Of a stretch of DNA of 64,000 nucleotides, positions 33,683 through 43,705 are shown in pieces; position 1 is the first letter of the stretch, and each line of letters starts with the position of its first letter. A model generated the notes under the pieces. It saw only the letters and a list, made by a program, of their open reading frames with translations. It did no database searches and was not told the DNA's origin. A program made the translations under genes and the position numbers. This DNA is from Marixanthomonas ophiurae (lineage in GTDB: Bacteria > Bacteroidota > Bacteroidia > Flavobacteriales > Flavobacteriaceae), in NCBI RefSeq assembly GCF_003413745.1, contig NZ_QVID01000001.1, forward strand, positions 2,108,001 to 2,172,000, written 5' to 3'.

Positions 33683-33967
33683 TTAAGAATTTAGACCGTG
33701 GTGCACACGGTTGGCATCCATCACTTTTTGAATTTCCGCGGTATCATAATAAATGATTCCGCCCACTTTTGTATAAGGTAATGTGCCATTGATGCGAAGA
33801 TTTTGTAAGGTGCCTGGACTTACTTGAAGCAAGTCCATAACCTCGGAAGATTTGAGGTACTTTTTGAGTTTCCCGCTGGATTGTCTGGTCAATAATTTTT
33901 TGATGTCATCGAGCAATTCCATTTTGAATTCCCGAAGGTCGTCTGTGGTAATAATACTTGTCGGCAT
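33683..33967 (-). CDS. Excisionase-like helix-turn-helix protein
   Basis: A 94-residue protein with a MerR/HTH-17-type DNA-binding domain in its second half: KYLKSSEVMDLLQVSPGTLQ, then NLRINGTLPYTKVGGIIYY. This is the common excisionase-type domain of Bacteroidetes ICEs, found upstream of replication or excision genes. It is the first gene of a three-gene minus-strand operon. It may act as directionality factor for the integrase at 51 kb or as a transcription factor; sequence alone does not decide. Confidence 0.75.
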   Translation of the reverse strand: MPTSIITTDDLREFKMELLDDIKKLLTRQSSGKLKKYLKSSEVMDLLQVSPGTLQNLRINGTLPYTKVGGIIYYDTAEIQKVMDANRVHHGLNS

Positions 33968-33988
33968 AATAGAACGGTTTTAATGGAA

Positions 33989-34084
33989 AGGGACTATCTG
34001 GGTTTGTGATTTTAATTGATAGTCCCTGACCTGATTTGACTTTCGTTCTACAAATTTGGATATGATTATTGACGTTTCGTCAAT
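33989..34084. promoter_or_regulatory. Two palindromes upstream of the excisionase-like gene
   Basis: The first has perfect arms AGGGACTATC (33989-33998) and GATAGTCCCT (34018-34027); the second is ATTGACG-TTT-CGTCAAT (34068-34084). They lie in the 270-base gap between the excisionase-like gene and RteC. Both could be operators or attenuator stems for the minus-strand replication operon. A CAAATTTG near 34051 is a weak -7 candidate. Confidence 0.4.
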
Positions 34085-34240
34085 AGTTGACCCAGAGGTG
34101 GGGTGCTTTTTCTGAAAATAAAGTTTGATGGATTTTGTTGTTAATTTATTGTATCTCGAATGTTTTCGGATATCAAAAGAATATAAATTTCACGAATTAT
34201 TCCTTTGTAGATAAAACCCCAAGTTGGGGTGAACTTGGGA

Positions 34241-35080
34241 TTATTCATCTGACTCTTCAAGCCGTTTTCTCAATACCTCGATCAATGCGTCCAAAAATTT
34301 TGTCTTGCTGCATTTCCTGGCCCGTATTTCAATAAAAGTATGATAGTAATTCCCAAGGTCTATATTAAAAACTTGTTCGAACAGGGAGGCCAGCTCCTTG
34401 ATATCAGCGGTACCGCTATTGATTGCACCACTGCTCTGCAGGGCGTATATCAACTCGATCAGTTCTGTTTTGCTTCCTGTCCAAAAAAGGTTTGATGGTT
34501 TTTTCATTGAATATAGTTTAGGTTCGTGGGTATTTGTATCCAGCTTTTCTATTTCCTGTTGCAGGTAAACGATCAGCATGTCATATGCAATAATGGTTGC
34601 TACGGTGCCGTCCTGACATGTAGAAAATTGTTCGTCGATAAAAAAGTGAAAAGATTCAGTTGATGAGCGCAGGTCGGATTTCCCCCTGACAAAATATTGT
34701 TCGTCCAAGGTAGAAGCACCCCTACGGTAATAATGGTAGAATTCCAGATTGTCATTGAAATACACCTGTAATTTGTTTATTTGGTTGTTCAAGTATTTTT
34801 TTTGGAATTTGGAACTGCTCCTCGGCCGCTTGCTTTCAATGTTGAAAAGCTTGGCGTAATAAATCAATTTGCTCAATATTTGCGGTTTGATGTGCTTAAA
34901 GAACTGTATCTCTTCCTTAGTTGAGTGAAAGCCTTTTTGAACAACCTGTTTTCGAAGGGTCTTGATGCACTTCTCTGTATGGGTGATGCCTGTTTCCGCT
35001 TTGTACAAAATATCATCGGCACGAGATTCCAAAGTCTCCAACTTGGTTTCAAATTCGGATATTAGGTTTTGGTATTTCAT
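34241..35080 (-). CDS. rteC: RteC-family regulator of ICE excision
   Basis: A 279-residue helical protein matching RteC: an N-terminal coiled region, FYHYYRRGASTLDEQYFVRG, and a C-terminal domain with FWTGSKTELIELIYALQSSG and IEIRARKCSKTKFLDALIEV. In CTnDOT, RteC activates excision genes. It lies just downstream of the alpha-oxoamine synthase/GNAT gene on the same strand (25-base gap), so the two may be expressed together. Confidence 0.85.
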   Translation of the reverse strand: MKYQNLISEFETKLETLESRADDILYKAETGITHTEKCIKTLRKQVVQKGFHSTKEEIQFFKHIKPQILSKLIYYAKLFNIESKRPRSSSKFQKKYLNNQINKLQVYFNDNLEFYHYYRRGASTLDEQYFVRGKSDLRSSTESFHFFIDEQFSTCQDGTVATIIAYDMLIVYLQQEIEKLDTNTHEPKLYSMKKPSNLFWTGSKTELIELIYALQSSGAINSGTADIKELASLFEQVFNIDLGNYYHTFIEIRARKCSKTKFLDALIEVLRKRLEESDE

Positions 35081-35105
35081 ACATATGCCTCTCCATTTAT
35101 TGGTT

Positions 35106-37544
35106 TTAACTTGTTTCCAATATTCCCATAAGCTCTAGGGTATAATTATCTGAAGTTTGTATATACGCATACTTTTCTTCCACAGAGGCACCCAATTTTC
35201 TTTTCTCGAAAGAGGCCGTCATGCCCAGGGCAATCTTTTTCATATTTAGGTCAAACGCTCTTTTAATAGTCTGATATAAAAGCTGTCTATAGGTATAAAA
35301 CTCTTCTAAATATTCATAATCCATCCCTATAAAAGCTGGTACATACGTATGGTCGTTATTGTTGTAACAGAGCATCACCCCTATGATTTTTTCAGGGTGT
35401 GCCCTTTCACTTACGGTAATGAACTCCCAATTTGGATGTGCAGACATATTATCAAATAGTTTTTTTGGGAAAGCAAACATGTTCAGACCCAAATTATTCT
35501 GATGGACGTTATGATACAGTTCTTGGACCTGTTCCAATTGATCTGGGTTACAGGTTTTGAGTGTTTCAATATGCAGCAACGGTTCAATGGCCAGTATTTC
35601 TCTCCGTACATGCCGCCTGTTCCTAGAGGAAAGATTGGCTATAAACCCTTCAATATCTTTAAATCCATCCAAATCGATATCACAGGAATCTGGCATTTTG
35701 ACCCGCACAAACCCCTGTCCTTGAAAATAAGTATGAAAATAGGTGTCAGCTTTAAAATCCCGGAGCACGGTCATTTTGGATTTATGATGTTGTTCCAATT
35801 GCTCCAAAGTTTGTATGAGTGCATTGAGTGCATCCTGTTTCAAGGGGTGCTTTTTGTCAATGAACAGGTGGTCCCCTTCGGTAAAAAGCGACCCCATACT
35901 CAGTACCTTGGATGTTAAATAGTATGGATCGGTCTTTCTTTCACCCTCTATTGTTTTGGATAGACCGGCGCTGGCCAGCATATCATCCTTCCAATATGCC
36001 AAGGTCAAGAACGTAGCCAAAATGGGTCGTTGCTCTTGGTCATTGATAATTATATACCGGAAATCCCAATTATGTTCTTTTTTGCTATTGTGGCAAAAGG
36101 TCTGCTCTAAAAATTTTAGCCCTTCCCAATCAAAGACCCCATCTTTTCCCATAAGCTTGTCCCAAACAGCTTTATCGACCTTTGAGATGGTATCTTCCAT
36201 GCGAAGGGTCAGTTTTGGGTTCCGTTTATCTTTGCCCGTTGCTTTGGTCTTTAAATTAAAAGCTTGGTAGACCCGGCGCGTATCCGTATGGGTATCTTCC
36301 AAGGCTTTCGGGAAATGATACTCCATGGCCTCCGCCAACCCCTTGATCTCCGCTTTTTGGTTGTGCCGGGAGATGGTTATCCTCACGCCCGTATTTTTCA
36401 CCGGTACGGCAGGAAATATCCCCAAGTTCACATAAAAACCCTCTTTCATTAAACGGTTTACGAAATTATACCCTGTTTTTGGCATTCCGGTCCCTATATA
36501 GAATACCGGCGAGGTATTTTTATCCACCAGTGGCAGGTCGGTCTGTTCCAACAGGTCGTTAAAGTATCCAATGCGTTCCCTCAGCTCTTTTTGCAGTTCA
36601 CAGATTTCATCGGTAAGGTGGATTTCTGCAGAAGCGGTCGCTGCCGCAACTGAGGCTGGTTCCAATTGTGCAGAGAAGGTCAAAGGGCCACCAAAGGTCT
36701 TGATCTCCTTGTACATTTTTTTGTTGGAACAGACTAACACCGCCCCGCTTGCTCCAAAGGTTTTGCTTAGTGTCCCAAAAAGCAATATGTTTTCCGAAAG
36801 TTCTTTAAGTTCACTCAGTACGTACCCCGTTCCGTTTTTTCCCACCCAGCTCATTCCGTGGACATCATCATAGTATAGGTGTAGTTGCGGGTATTTTAAA
36901 CTTAAAGACTTTAGGTCTTGGATGGGTGCAAAATCCCCATACATGGAATAGATCCCATCAGCCATATACCAAATCCTTTTTCTCGTATTGGAAAGTGACT
37001 TGATCTTATCCTCCAACATGTTTATGTTGTTGTGCCGGATCATATCGATGGGGACACTCCTGTTTTTCAAGACCTTGGCTGCACTCTGTACGCTCCAGTG
37101 TACTTGGTGGTCCAATATAATGGCATCCTGGTCTTTTACGGCACTGGGGATGACCCCTAAATGCCCCAACGTACTGTTTTTGGTTATAATTACCGGACAG
37201 TTGTACATTTCGGTCACCCTCTCTTCCAGTTGTCGGTAGAGCGGATTGGAGATGTAAGATTTAGAAAGCGGGAACTGGGTGCCGAATTTTTTAATTGCAC
37301 TTATTGCTGCGTCTTTCAATCGGGGGTCCTGTTCCAGGCCTAAATAGCCCGTTGTCCCAAAATGAAATAACTTTTTATTTTTAACCTCAATGGTCCTACC
37401 TGAAAACTCTGTCCCTTCTGCATACAGGTGCAGCACACCTTCCTGCATGGCATCGGTAAACACCTCATTTACTGTGTCCAAAAAATTGTTGTGCTTGATT
37501 TTTGCCATCGCTTTTCTTTTTGATGACATAAAATTTAGGGGCAT
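35106..37544 (-). CDS. Bifunctional alpha-oxoamine synthase / GNAT-type acyltransferase
   Basis: An 812-residue fusion. Residues ~35-420 form a class II aminotransferase-fold alpha-oxoamine synthase (KBL/AONS/SPT/CqsA group): DDVHG at 226-230 and the PLP lysine in TLSKTFGASG (Lys261). Such enzymes condense an amino acid with an acyl thioester. Residues ~440-812 are a GNAT/FemAB-like acyltransferase with RNRRHVRREI and a closing KRKLGASVEEKYAYIQ. Annotated relatives carry the same double name. The substrate is unknown; products could be an acylated aminoketone, lipid or signal. The start may be 37544, 37529 or 37508. It precedes rteC and diverges from a STAS-like and a PAS-AraC gene. Confidence 0.8.
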   Translation of the reverse strand: MPLNFMSSKRKAMAKIKHNNFLDTVNEVFTDAMQEGVLHLYAEGTEFSGRTIEVKNKKLFHFGTTGYLGLEQDPRLKDAAISAIKKFGTQFPLSKSYISNPLYRQLEERVTEMYNCPVIITKNSTLGHLGVIPSAVKDQDAIILDHQVHWSVQSAAKVLKNRSVPIDMIRHNNINMLEDKIKSLSNTRKRIWYMADGIYSMYGDFAPIQDLKSLSLKYPQLHLYYDDVHGMSWVGKNGTGYVLSELKELSENILLFGTLSKTFGASGAVLVCSNKKMYKEIKTFGGPLTFSAQLEPASVAAATASAEIHLTDEICELQKELRERIGYFNDLLEQTDLPLVDKNTSPVFYIGTGMPKTGYNFVNRLMKEGFYVNLGIFPAVPVKNTGVRITISRHNQKAEIKGLAEAMEYHFPKALEDTHTDTRRVYQAFNLKTKATGKDKRNPKLTLRMEDTISKVDKAVWDKLMGKDGVFDWEGLKFLEQTFCHNSKKEHNWDFRYIIINDQEQRPILATFLTLAYWKDDMLASAGLSKTIEGERKTDPYYLTSKVLSMGSLFTEGDHLFIDKKHPLKQDALNALIQTLEQLEQHHKSKMTVLRDFKADTYFHTYFQGQGFVRVKMPDSCDIDLDGFKDIEGFIANLSSRNRRHVRREILAIEPLLHIETLKTCNPDQLEQVQELYHNVHQNNLGLNMFAFPKKLFDNMSAHPNWEFITVSERAHPEKIIGVMLCYNNNDHTYVPAFIGMDYEYLEEFYTYRQLLYQTIKRAFDLNMKKIALGMTASFEKRKLGASVEEKYAYIQTSDNYTLELMGILETS

Positions 37545-37708
37545 TTGTTGTAATATAAAAAACGATCTTCCACATAATCCCTAACAGGTAACCTTTAATC
37601 CTTTATGGATAACCATAACCTAATATTTGATAGGGATTGTGTATAAACTTCTATATCATAAGTTGATAATTTCGTAAATTTATATAGAATACCAGTTTTC
37701 TAGTTATC

Positions 37709-38080
37709 ATGTTGGATTTTTTTGAAAATGATTATGCTACCTACAAGCTAAGCGATGGTATCTTAAGTATAAGATATCACAGTGATGTAAGTATAGATTT
37801 TGATGCGGCAGTACAAATAGTCAAAGACCGACTTTTGTTACAGCAAGGGGAACATTTACCGGTTTTGTGCGATATCCGTGGGGTAAAGGAAATCAACAAA
37901 TCAGCACGTGGCTATTTGGCAGTGGAGGGTTCTGTTTTAATAAAAGCAGCGGCGTTTATTGTTGAATCCCCAGTTTCAGAGGTTTTGTCCAGTTTTTACT
38001 TGCGCACCAGTAAACCTCCTATACCAAACCGTTCCTTTCAATCAATTGAGGAGGCTAAAAGATTTTTAAATAGCTTTTAA
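37709..38080 (+). CDS. STAS-like (DUF7793-type) small protein
   Basis: A 123-residue alpha/beta protein with a STAS/SpoIIAA-like pattern: strands YKLSDGILSIRYHSD and LPVLCDIRGVKEINKSAR, and a closing SFQSIEEAKRFLNSF helix. No catalytic motif is visible. It is divergent from the alpha-oxoamine synthase gene, sharing a 164-base intergenic region, and precedes the PAS-AraC regulator by about 100 bases. A role as sensor or anti-sigma-type partner in the same pathway is possible but not shown. Confidence 0.55.
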   Translation: MLDFFENDYATYKLSDGILSIRYHSDVSIDFDAAVQIVKDRLLLQQGEHLPVLCDIRGVKEINKSARGYLAVEGSVLIKAAAFIVESPVSEVLSSFYLRTSKPPIPNRSFQSIEEAKRFLNSF

Positions 38081-38181
38081 AGCTATTTTCTAACGTAACT
38101 GATTTTAATTTTGAAAAGTTCGCTTCCTTTTAGTCAACAGGATTTAGGTATTTGATAATTAAGACCACTAATTGATGGAGT

Positions 38182-39129
38182 ATGCCCGAAAGGTTAAAAC
38201 ATATCGAAAAAATGCTGATGGAAATGAGTACCGGTAATTTTTTCTACCGGGTGGAACGGTCTGTCAAAAATGACAATGTAGAGGCATTGGTGGTCGTTTT
38301 GAATATGATGGCCGAAGAGATACAGGAAGCCATGGTACACCAAGGATATGTACAAGCCCACGGAACCATCAAACATATTGTACAGATGAGTTTTATACTT
38401 GATGATAAAGGACATATCCAAGCCACTAACCAAAGAACCTGTAGTATTTTATCCACTTTGTATTCAGAGATCATTGAAAAACCATTTGCTGTTTTTTTAG
38501 ATGAAAGCTCCAAAGTGAAATGGCAAAATACCTGGAAAACCCTTAAACAAAAAGGCATCTATGAAAATTCGGTGGAACTGGCGTTTAAGACCAAAAGCAA
38601 CCTTGTGGTCCCAAGCGTTTGTTATATTACCACTTTCAAAGTTGAACATTCTGAACCGAAGAAAACACTGATAACAGTAGTCCATCACTCTAACGATCGG
38701 GACAGACTTGAAAAAGAGTTAAAGCGAAGTGTGACAAAATCAAAAAAGAAAAAAGGGAGCAAAAACTCCCTTCCTAAAAAACCAAAAATCCGTTTGAGCT
38801 TTGAGGATATTAAAAAATTAAGAAAAGGGCGTGATATCATCATAAACAACCTTGAGAAGGACTTTCCTTCTTTAAAAGATTTTGCGCTTCAAATAGGAAC
38901 CAATGAGTTCAAACTTAAATACGGATTTAAAGAACTGTATGGGACAAGTGTGTACCGTTTCTTGAAAAATGAAAGGTTGAGAAAATCAAAAATGTTGGTA
39001 CAATACAGTGATCTGCATATAAAGACAATTGCACATATGATTGGGTTTAAAAGTGTTCCACATTTTTCAAGGTCATTTAAGAAACGATACGGGTTTACCC
39101 CGAGTGCTCTTCGTAAAAAATCCATTTAA
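38182..39129 (+). CDS. PAS-domain AraC-family regulator
   Basis: A 315-residue regulator. The N-terminal ~60 residues are HAMP/linker-like, residues ~70-190 fit a PAS domain (MSFILDDKGHIQATNQRTCS, then EIIEKPFAVFLDE), and a Lys-rich linker leads to a C-terminal AraC helix-turn-helix pair ending KTIAHMIGFKSVPHFSRSFK, KRYGFTPSALRKK. It lacks a membrane segment, so it senses a cytoplasmic ligand or state. It lies beside the alpha-oxoamine synthase locus, which it may regulate. Confidence 0.8.
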   Translation: MPERLKHIEKMLMEMSTGNFFYRVERSVKNDNVEALVVVLNMMAEEIQEAMVHQGYVQAHGTIKHIVQMSFILDDKGHIQATNQRTCSILSTLYSEIIEKPFAVFLDESSKVKWQNTWKTLKQKGIYENSVELAFKTKSNLVVPSVCYITTFKVEHSEPKKTLITVVHHSNDRDRLEKELKRSVTKSKKKKGSKNSLPKKPKIRLSFEDIKKLRKGRDIIINNLEKDFPSLKDFALQIGTNEFKLKYGFKELYGTSVYRFLKNERLRKSKMLVQYSDLHIKTIAHMIGFKSVPHFSRSFKKRYGFTPSALRKKSI

Positions 39130-39238
39130 TGTCAAGAGGTCAATTGTTCTTGGCCCTGAGCAAATCCCTATACCGACAAAAAGAAATCCCTTATGCATAA
39201 ATTTTAATGTGGAACTTTATCATATCCAATTAAAAGAT

Positions 39239-40696
39239 ATGATTCGCATTAAAGTAAGATACCATTTAGCTGTAAAACTTATCAGCTTTCTTTTTGTCAT
39301 ATTGTTCGTATATGCCGCAACTAGTAAACTTCTGGATTATAAAACTTTTACCCTTCAACTGGCACAATCACCACTGCTAAGTGCATATGCTGGTATTATT
39401 ACTTGGTCGGTGCCAGGACTGGAAATACTCATTGCTATATTTTTAATACTGCCCCGTTATAGAAAAATAGGCCTGTACGCTTCCTTCTTTCTGATGGTAC
39501 TCTTTACAACCTATATCTATATTATTCTTAACTATGCTGACTTTGTACCTTGTTCATGCGGAGGGGTATTGGAAAATTTGAATTGGACGCAACACTTTAC
39601 ATTAAATATTATTTTTATATGTCTTGCCATTGCTGCTATTCTAATGGGTGTAAAAACAAGGTGTATAAAAAAAATAATTTTAATCGGTGTATTTGCTATC
39701 ACTGGGGTGGGAGCGGTAGTCCTACTTTTTAATTTATCGGAAGAGAAAATGCAACGCAATAATGCTTTTCTTAGAAGATACATTCCACATTATATTGAAA
39801 AGATTCATTCTTGGGATTTAAAATTCAATTCATATTATTTGGCTGGTTTAGAAAATGGCCAAATTTATCTTGGAAATTCAACGGCACCTTTAAAAATTGT
39901 AACTCTGGATACCTCTTTGTCAAAGGCTGAAAATCGTAGGATAACTTTGGATAACATGGAATTGCCTTACAGAGCAGTAAGGTTTAAAGTTTTTGGGACT
40001 AATATCTGGGTTTATGATGGAACAGTGCCAATAATTCTAAAAGGAAATACATCAAATTTAAATGCTAAAACAATATTCAGAGATCCTTATTATATATCTG
40101 AATTAATTCCCATTGATTCCTCGAAAACTATAATCCGAGTGCTCGTTGATAAAAATATAATAGGAGTTTTTTCTGAAAATACGCCTCGGATAAAATTCAA
40201 CTCATCCATTTTGAATGATCAAGGTAATGGGGTGTTTGACACCGACGGTCAGTTGATTTATAATAGACTATTGAAAAAATTAATATTCACTTATTATTAT
40301 CGAAATGAATTTATTGTGTTTGATCCAGACTTAGATATTGATTACCGGGGCAAAACAATTGACACAGTAAGTCGAGCTGTTTTAAATATTGTCAATTTAA
40401 ATTCTAGTAACAAAACAAAATTGGGGGCTCAATCATTATTAATAAATGCAAAAACAGCTACAGACTCTCATTTTCTTTACATAGCGTCGCCACGTCTAGG
40501 CAAATCAGAACCTGAAGAATTATTAGATGTAGCAACTGTAATTGATGTCTACGATCTTATCGATAAAAGCTATCAATTTAGTTTTTATTTATACCATCAA
40601 GAAGGTAAGAAGATGAGTGAATTTATGATAAGAGATTATAAATTATACGCATTGATGGGGGATGAAATTATCATTTTTAAAATGAAAGAAAACTAA
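39239..40696 (+). CDS. DoxX/MauE-like membrane protein with C-terminal propeller-like domain
   Basis: A 485-residue protein. The first ~150 residues contain four membrane segments in the DoxX/MauE arrangement with a CSCGG motif near VPCSCGGVLENL, expected for disulfide or redox handling. A fifth segment leads to a ~300-residue periplasmic domain rich in strands that looks like a six- or seven-bladed propeller. The ATG at 39239 starts directly at the first membrane segment; the longer frame overlaps the araC-type gene and is not conserved in kind. The small secreted DUF6520 protein follows; both often occur together in flavobacteria. Confidence 0.7.
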   Translation: MIRIKVRYHLAVKLISFLFVILFVYAATSKLLDYKTFTLQLAQSPLLSAYAGIITWSVPGLEILIAIFLILPRYRKIGLYASFFLMVLFTTYIYIILNYADFVPCSCGGVLENLNWTQHFTLNIIFICLAIAAILMGVKTRCIKKIILIGVFAITGVGAVVLLFNLSEEKMQRNNAFLRRYIPHYIEKIHSWDLKFNSYYLAGLENGQIYLGNSTAPLKIVTLDTSLSKAENRRITLDNMELPYRAVRFKVFGTNIWVYDGTVPIILKGNTSNLNAKTIFRDPYYISELIPIDSSKTIIRVLVDKNIIGVFSENTPRIKFNSSILNDQGNGVFDTDGQLIYNRLLKKLIFTYYYRNEFIVFDPDLDIDYRGKTIDTVSRAVLNIVNLNSSNKTKLGAQSLLINAKTATDSHFLYIASPRLGKSEPEELLDVATVIDVYDLIDKSYQFSFYLYHQEGKKMSEFMIRDYKLYALMGDEIIIFKMKEN

Positions 40697-40772
40697 AGCA
40701 TTGCGCAGTGATAGGGGTAAGACCGAAAACCTATAAAAAAGAGTAGGTCATAATTAATTAAAATTAAATATT

Positions 40773-41030
40773 ATGAAAACTAAAAAAAGAAAATTAGTAT
40801 TACCGTTAATGGCTTTTTTGTTTGCAATTGCAGCTGCATTTGCAACACAGGAAAATCATGAGGAAGATACAGCATTAGTGCCAGGTTATATTCGTGTAAA
40901 CAACGTTTGCCAACCTGCCCAAGAATGTAGTACAGTATTTGGGGAGATCTGTACCTATCAAGGAAAACCTGTTTTTGGAATGACAGGTTCATCCGACTGT
41001 AATTTACCCTTATATTTCCCTAAAAAATAA
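40773..41030 (+). CDS. DUF6520-family secreted small protein
   Basis: An 85-residue protein with a signal peptide (LVLPLMAFLFAIAAAFAT) and a Cys-containing mature part VNNVCQPAQECSTVFGEICT, with an ending CNLPLYFPKK, which fits DUF6520. These exported proteins typically lie beside MauE/DoxX-like genes, as here, suggesting redox processing of the cysteines. Function is unknown. Confidence 0.7.
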   Translation: MKTKKRKLVLPLMAFLFAIAAAFATQENHEEDTALVPGYIRVNNVCQPAQECSTVFGEICTYQGKPVFGMTGSSDCNLPLYFPKK

Positions 41031-41086
41031 AAGGTAAATTAATTTATGGGTTATTCATAGGGCTATAATTTCTATGGATAACCCAT

Positions 41087-43705
41087 TTATTTTAAATAAG
41101 TATCAAACCAATTTTTAACTTGAACTTCATTATTAATTTGATTCTCAAAATTTAACAACGTATGCCCTTCATCTTCATATAGTAACATTTTAACTTCTTT
41201 TTTTAGCCTACGCAAAGCAAGAAACATTTCTAGAGATTGTGAGTAATCGACTAATAAATCTTTTTTGCCAGCCCACAACAACAAAGGTGTTTTGATTTTG
41301 TTTGCATGTTGGATAGGGGAGTTATTCAAGTAATTTTTTTGAATCTCAAAATAAGGCTTTTCAAATCTCATTTGATCATCTTCGAAACGCCACATAGTCG
41401 ATTTTTTAGTATAGTATTCATCAATTGAAAAATAAAGACTTGTTAAGTCCATAATACCACTGCTTGCAACAGCTGCTGCAAACATATCAGTTTGTGATAT
41501 GATAAAGGCAGTTTCATACCCCCCAAATGAATGACCTGCCAATCCTATTTTGGTTTTATTTATAAAGTTATATTTAAGTGCTTCATTTACTGCGGATTTT
41601 ACACAGTGGACTGCAGAAAAACCAGGGTTCCCTGTTGTGTAAGAGATGTCTGGAAGCAGTATAAAGTATCCGTTCTGAGAAAATGTTCGCTTACTTATCC
41701 CATTATCTTTTAGCTTATCGGGCAATTTAAATTTGTAAAACGTTTCTGAAACCTTTTCATATATCTGTACAATCATCGGGTATTTTTTTGATGGATCAAA
41801 ATGAACAGGGTACATTAGAATGCCTTTGAGAAGTTCTCCATTTTGGTCTGGATATTCTATAATTTCCCTTTTACTTTTAAATAGCTTTGCCGCTGTTTCG
41901 TTAGATTGATAGAGTTTTTTTTCTTCGGATCCTTTCCTTTTATAGATAATTTGCGGAGGGGTGTTTTGTGTTTCCCTAATATATAAATACCCCGTTTTAT
42001 TTAATTTTTTCATCGCGGAGATATATGATGCTCCAAACACTATTTTTTGCAGAGGTTTGTTTTTTTTCCACTTCAAGTAACCAGTTCTTCCTAGTGTCCC
42101 AGTAGCCTTCAAGATTAATCCTTTCTTTAAATTATACTCAGGCTTACTGTATTTAATTAGATTGCTTTTTCTATTTATTAATCCTACATTACTTAAGCGA
42201 TACTGTATTTTGTTTTGATTCCCTGATGTTAATTTTACTTTTCTTGATCCATCCAATTCAATCAACCATATATCGTACTCATCATATAGTAGTATAGCAT
42301 TATTTTCTGTCAACCAACCGCCGAAACCGTAGGCTACACGGGATGACTTATAATAAGTTGAATCTCTTATAAAAGTTGTGTTTAGTTCAGCTGTCAAGTT
42401 TTTGTGTGAACTTTCTGCAATATTATATACCCACCAATCCTTATTTTTAAAATAAACTATAAAATCGCTATTGTTAGAAATAATTAAATGACCATTTTTA
42501 TTCTTAAAATTAGTGACCAGGGGGGTAACGCTCTTTTTTTTCAGGGAATAAATCTGAAGGTCAATATCGGCAGCGGCTTTTTCCTGTGGCTCATGTTCCC
42601 AATTATTATAAAGCACTGCATTTTCTTCGTTCCCGGTCAAAACAGCCTCTGGATACTGTGGATTTCCAATGGGGGTTATACTGTTCGCTTTAAGGTCCCA
42701 AGTGGCCAACCAAGGGCCATTGGATCTATTTTTATGTTTTTTTGTAACTGGGATGAGCGCATCACTACCTTTCCATATTTCAACCTTACTAGGGTTTGAG
42801 TTATTATTTTTTTTCTGTATTTTTTCTAAATAAAAAAAAACATTATTGCCATTTTCTGATAAAAAGGGTTTCCTATTTGATATGGTATGACCAACTGGGA
42901 AACTTGAATTTTTATATGCATCCAAATACATTAACTTGGGAGTTGTGTGCATTGAAAATTTATAAAGACGATTAGTATAATACTCCTTCTGGCTATAACT
43001 AACCTTTTCCATAAAAAGTAAAGACTTTCCATCATCACTCCAACTTAGGTTGAAGTAATCTGAATTCTTACTTTCTATTAATTTTAAAGATTCAAACTTT
43101 TTAAGGTCTAATAGTTTTATACTTTTTTTGTTGTTAACTTCAGTAGTATAAACCAACCATGGTTTTTTTGGGTTGAATGCATTTGCATATTGCATTATAC
43201 CAGATAGTCTCAAATTTCTATTTTGCTCTAAGTCTTTAATTAATAGACTATATCCTTTATCTGATTTTATTTTAAGGGCTAGATATCGGCCGGATTTACT
43301 TAATTGAAATTTATAGGCTTCTGGGATTATTTCATTGTGTCCATTATTTAAATTCAACATTTTCACCTGATTATCATTAGTGGTATAAATGAAGAGTTTA
43401 TTGCTATTCGCAAACTTACCATTCGTACCCTTTGGTAGATTATATTTAATTCCATTTTCTGTGTTTTTTACCATCAGCGTATCTGCATCACTTTCGTAGT
43501 GTAAATTCCACGTAGCCCAATTTCCATTGGTTGAAAGGTTTAGCCAATAAATATGAGCACTATTGTAACCTTGTATTTTTACTGGGCTTTCTGGACTTAA
43601 AGCCTGCCCAAAAATTGGACAGGCATTTACAGTGAACAAGAAAATGATTATAAAGTGGCTAATTTCTAATCTTCTTGTACCGATTAAAATATTATAGTCT
43701 AACAT
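41087..43705 (-). CDS. S9-family prolyl-oligopeptidase-like peptidase
   Basis: An 872-residue exported serine peptidase. An N-terminal hydrophobic signal is followed by a ~550-residue beta-propeller and a C-terminal alpha/beta hydrolase with catalytic Ser726 in GHSFGGYE, Asp816 in WAGKKD and His848 in EDEGHTL. It starts within the susD stop codon (TAATG), so it is translated with the SusCD pair. The operon therefore likely imports peptides: SusCD captures oligopeptides and this enzyme trims them in the periplasm. Confidence 0.85.
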   Translation of the reverse strand: MLDYNILIGTRRLEISHFIIIFLFTVNACPIFGQALSPESPVKIQGYNSAHIYWLNLSTNGNWATWNLHYESDADTLMVKNTENGIKYNLPKGTNGKFANSNKLFIYTTNDNQVKMLNLNNGHNEIIPEAYKFQLSKSGRYLALKIKSDKGYSLLIKDLEQNRNLRLSGIMQYANAFNPKKPWLVYTTEVNNKKSIKLLDLKKFESLKLIESKNSDYFNLSWSDDGKSLLFMEKVSYSQKEYYTNRLYKFSMHTTPKLMYLDAYKNSSFPVGHTISNRKPFLSENGNNVFFYLEKIQKKNNNSNPSKVEIWKGSDALIPVTKKHKNRSNGPWLATWDLKANSITPIGNPQYPEAVLTGNEENAVLYNNWEHEPQEKAAADIDLQIYSLKKKSVTPLVTNFKNKNGHLIISNNSDFIVYFKNKDWWVYNIAESSHKNLTAELNTTFIRDSTYYKSSRVAYGFGGWLTENNAILLYDEYDIWLIELDGSRKVKLTSGNQNKIQYRLSNVGLINRKSNLIKYSKPEYNLKKGLILKATGTLGRTGYLKWKKNKPLQKIVFGASYISAMKKLNKTGYLYIRETQNTPPQIIYKRKGSEEKKLYQSNETAAKLFKSKREIIEYPDQNGELLKGILMYPVHFDPSKKYPMIVQIYEKVSETFYKFKLPDKLKDNGISKRTFSQNGYFILLPDISYTTGNPGFSAVHCVKSAVNEALKYNFINKTKIGLAGHSFGGYETAFIISQTDMFAAAVASSGIMDLTSLYFSIDEYYTKKSTMWRFEDDQMRFEKPYFEIQKNYLNNSPIQHANKIKTPLLLWAGKKDLLVDYSQSLEMFLALRRLKKEVKMLLYEDEGHTLLNFENQINNEVQVKNWFDTYLK

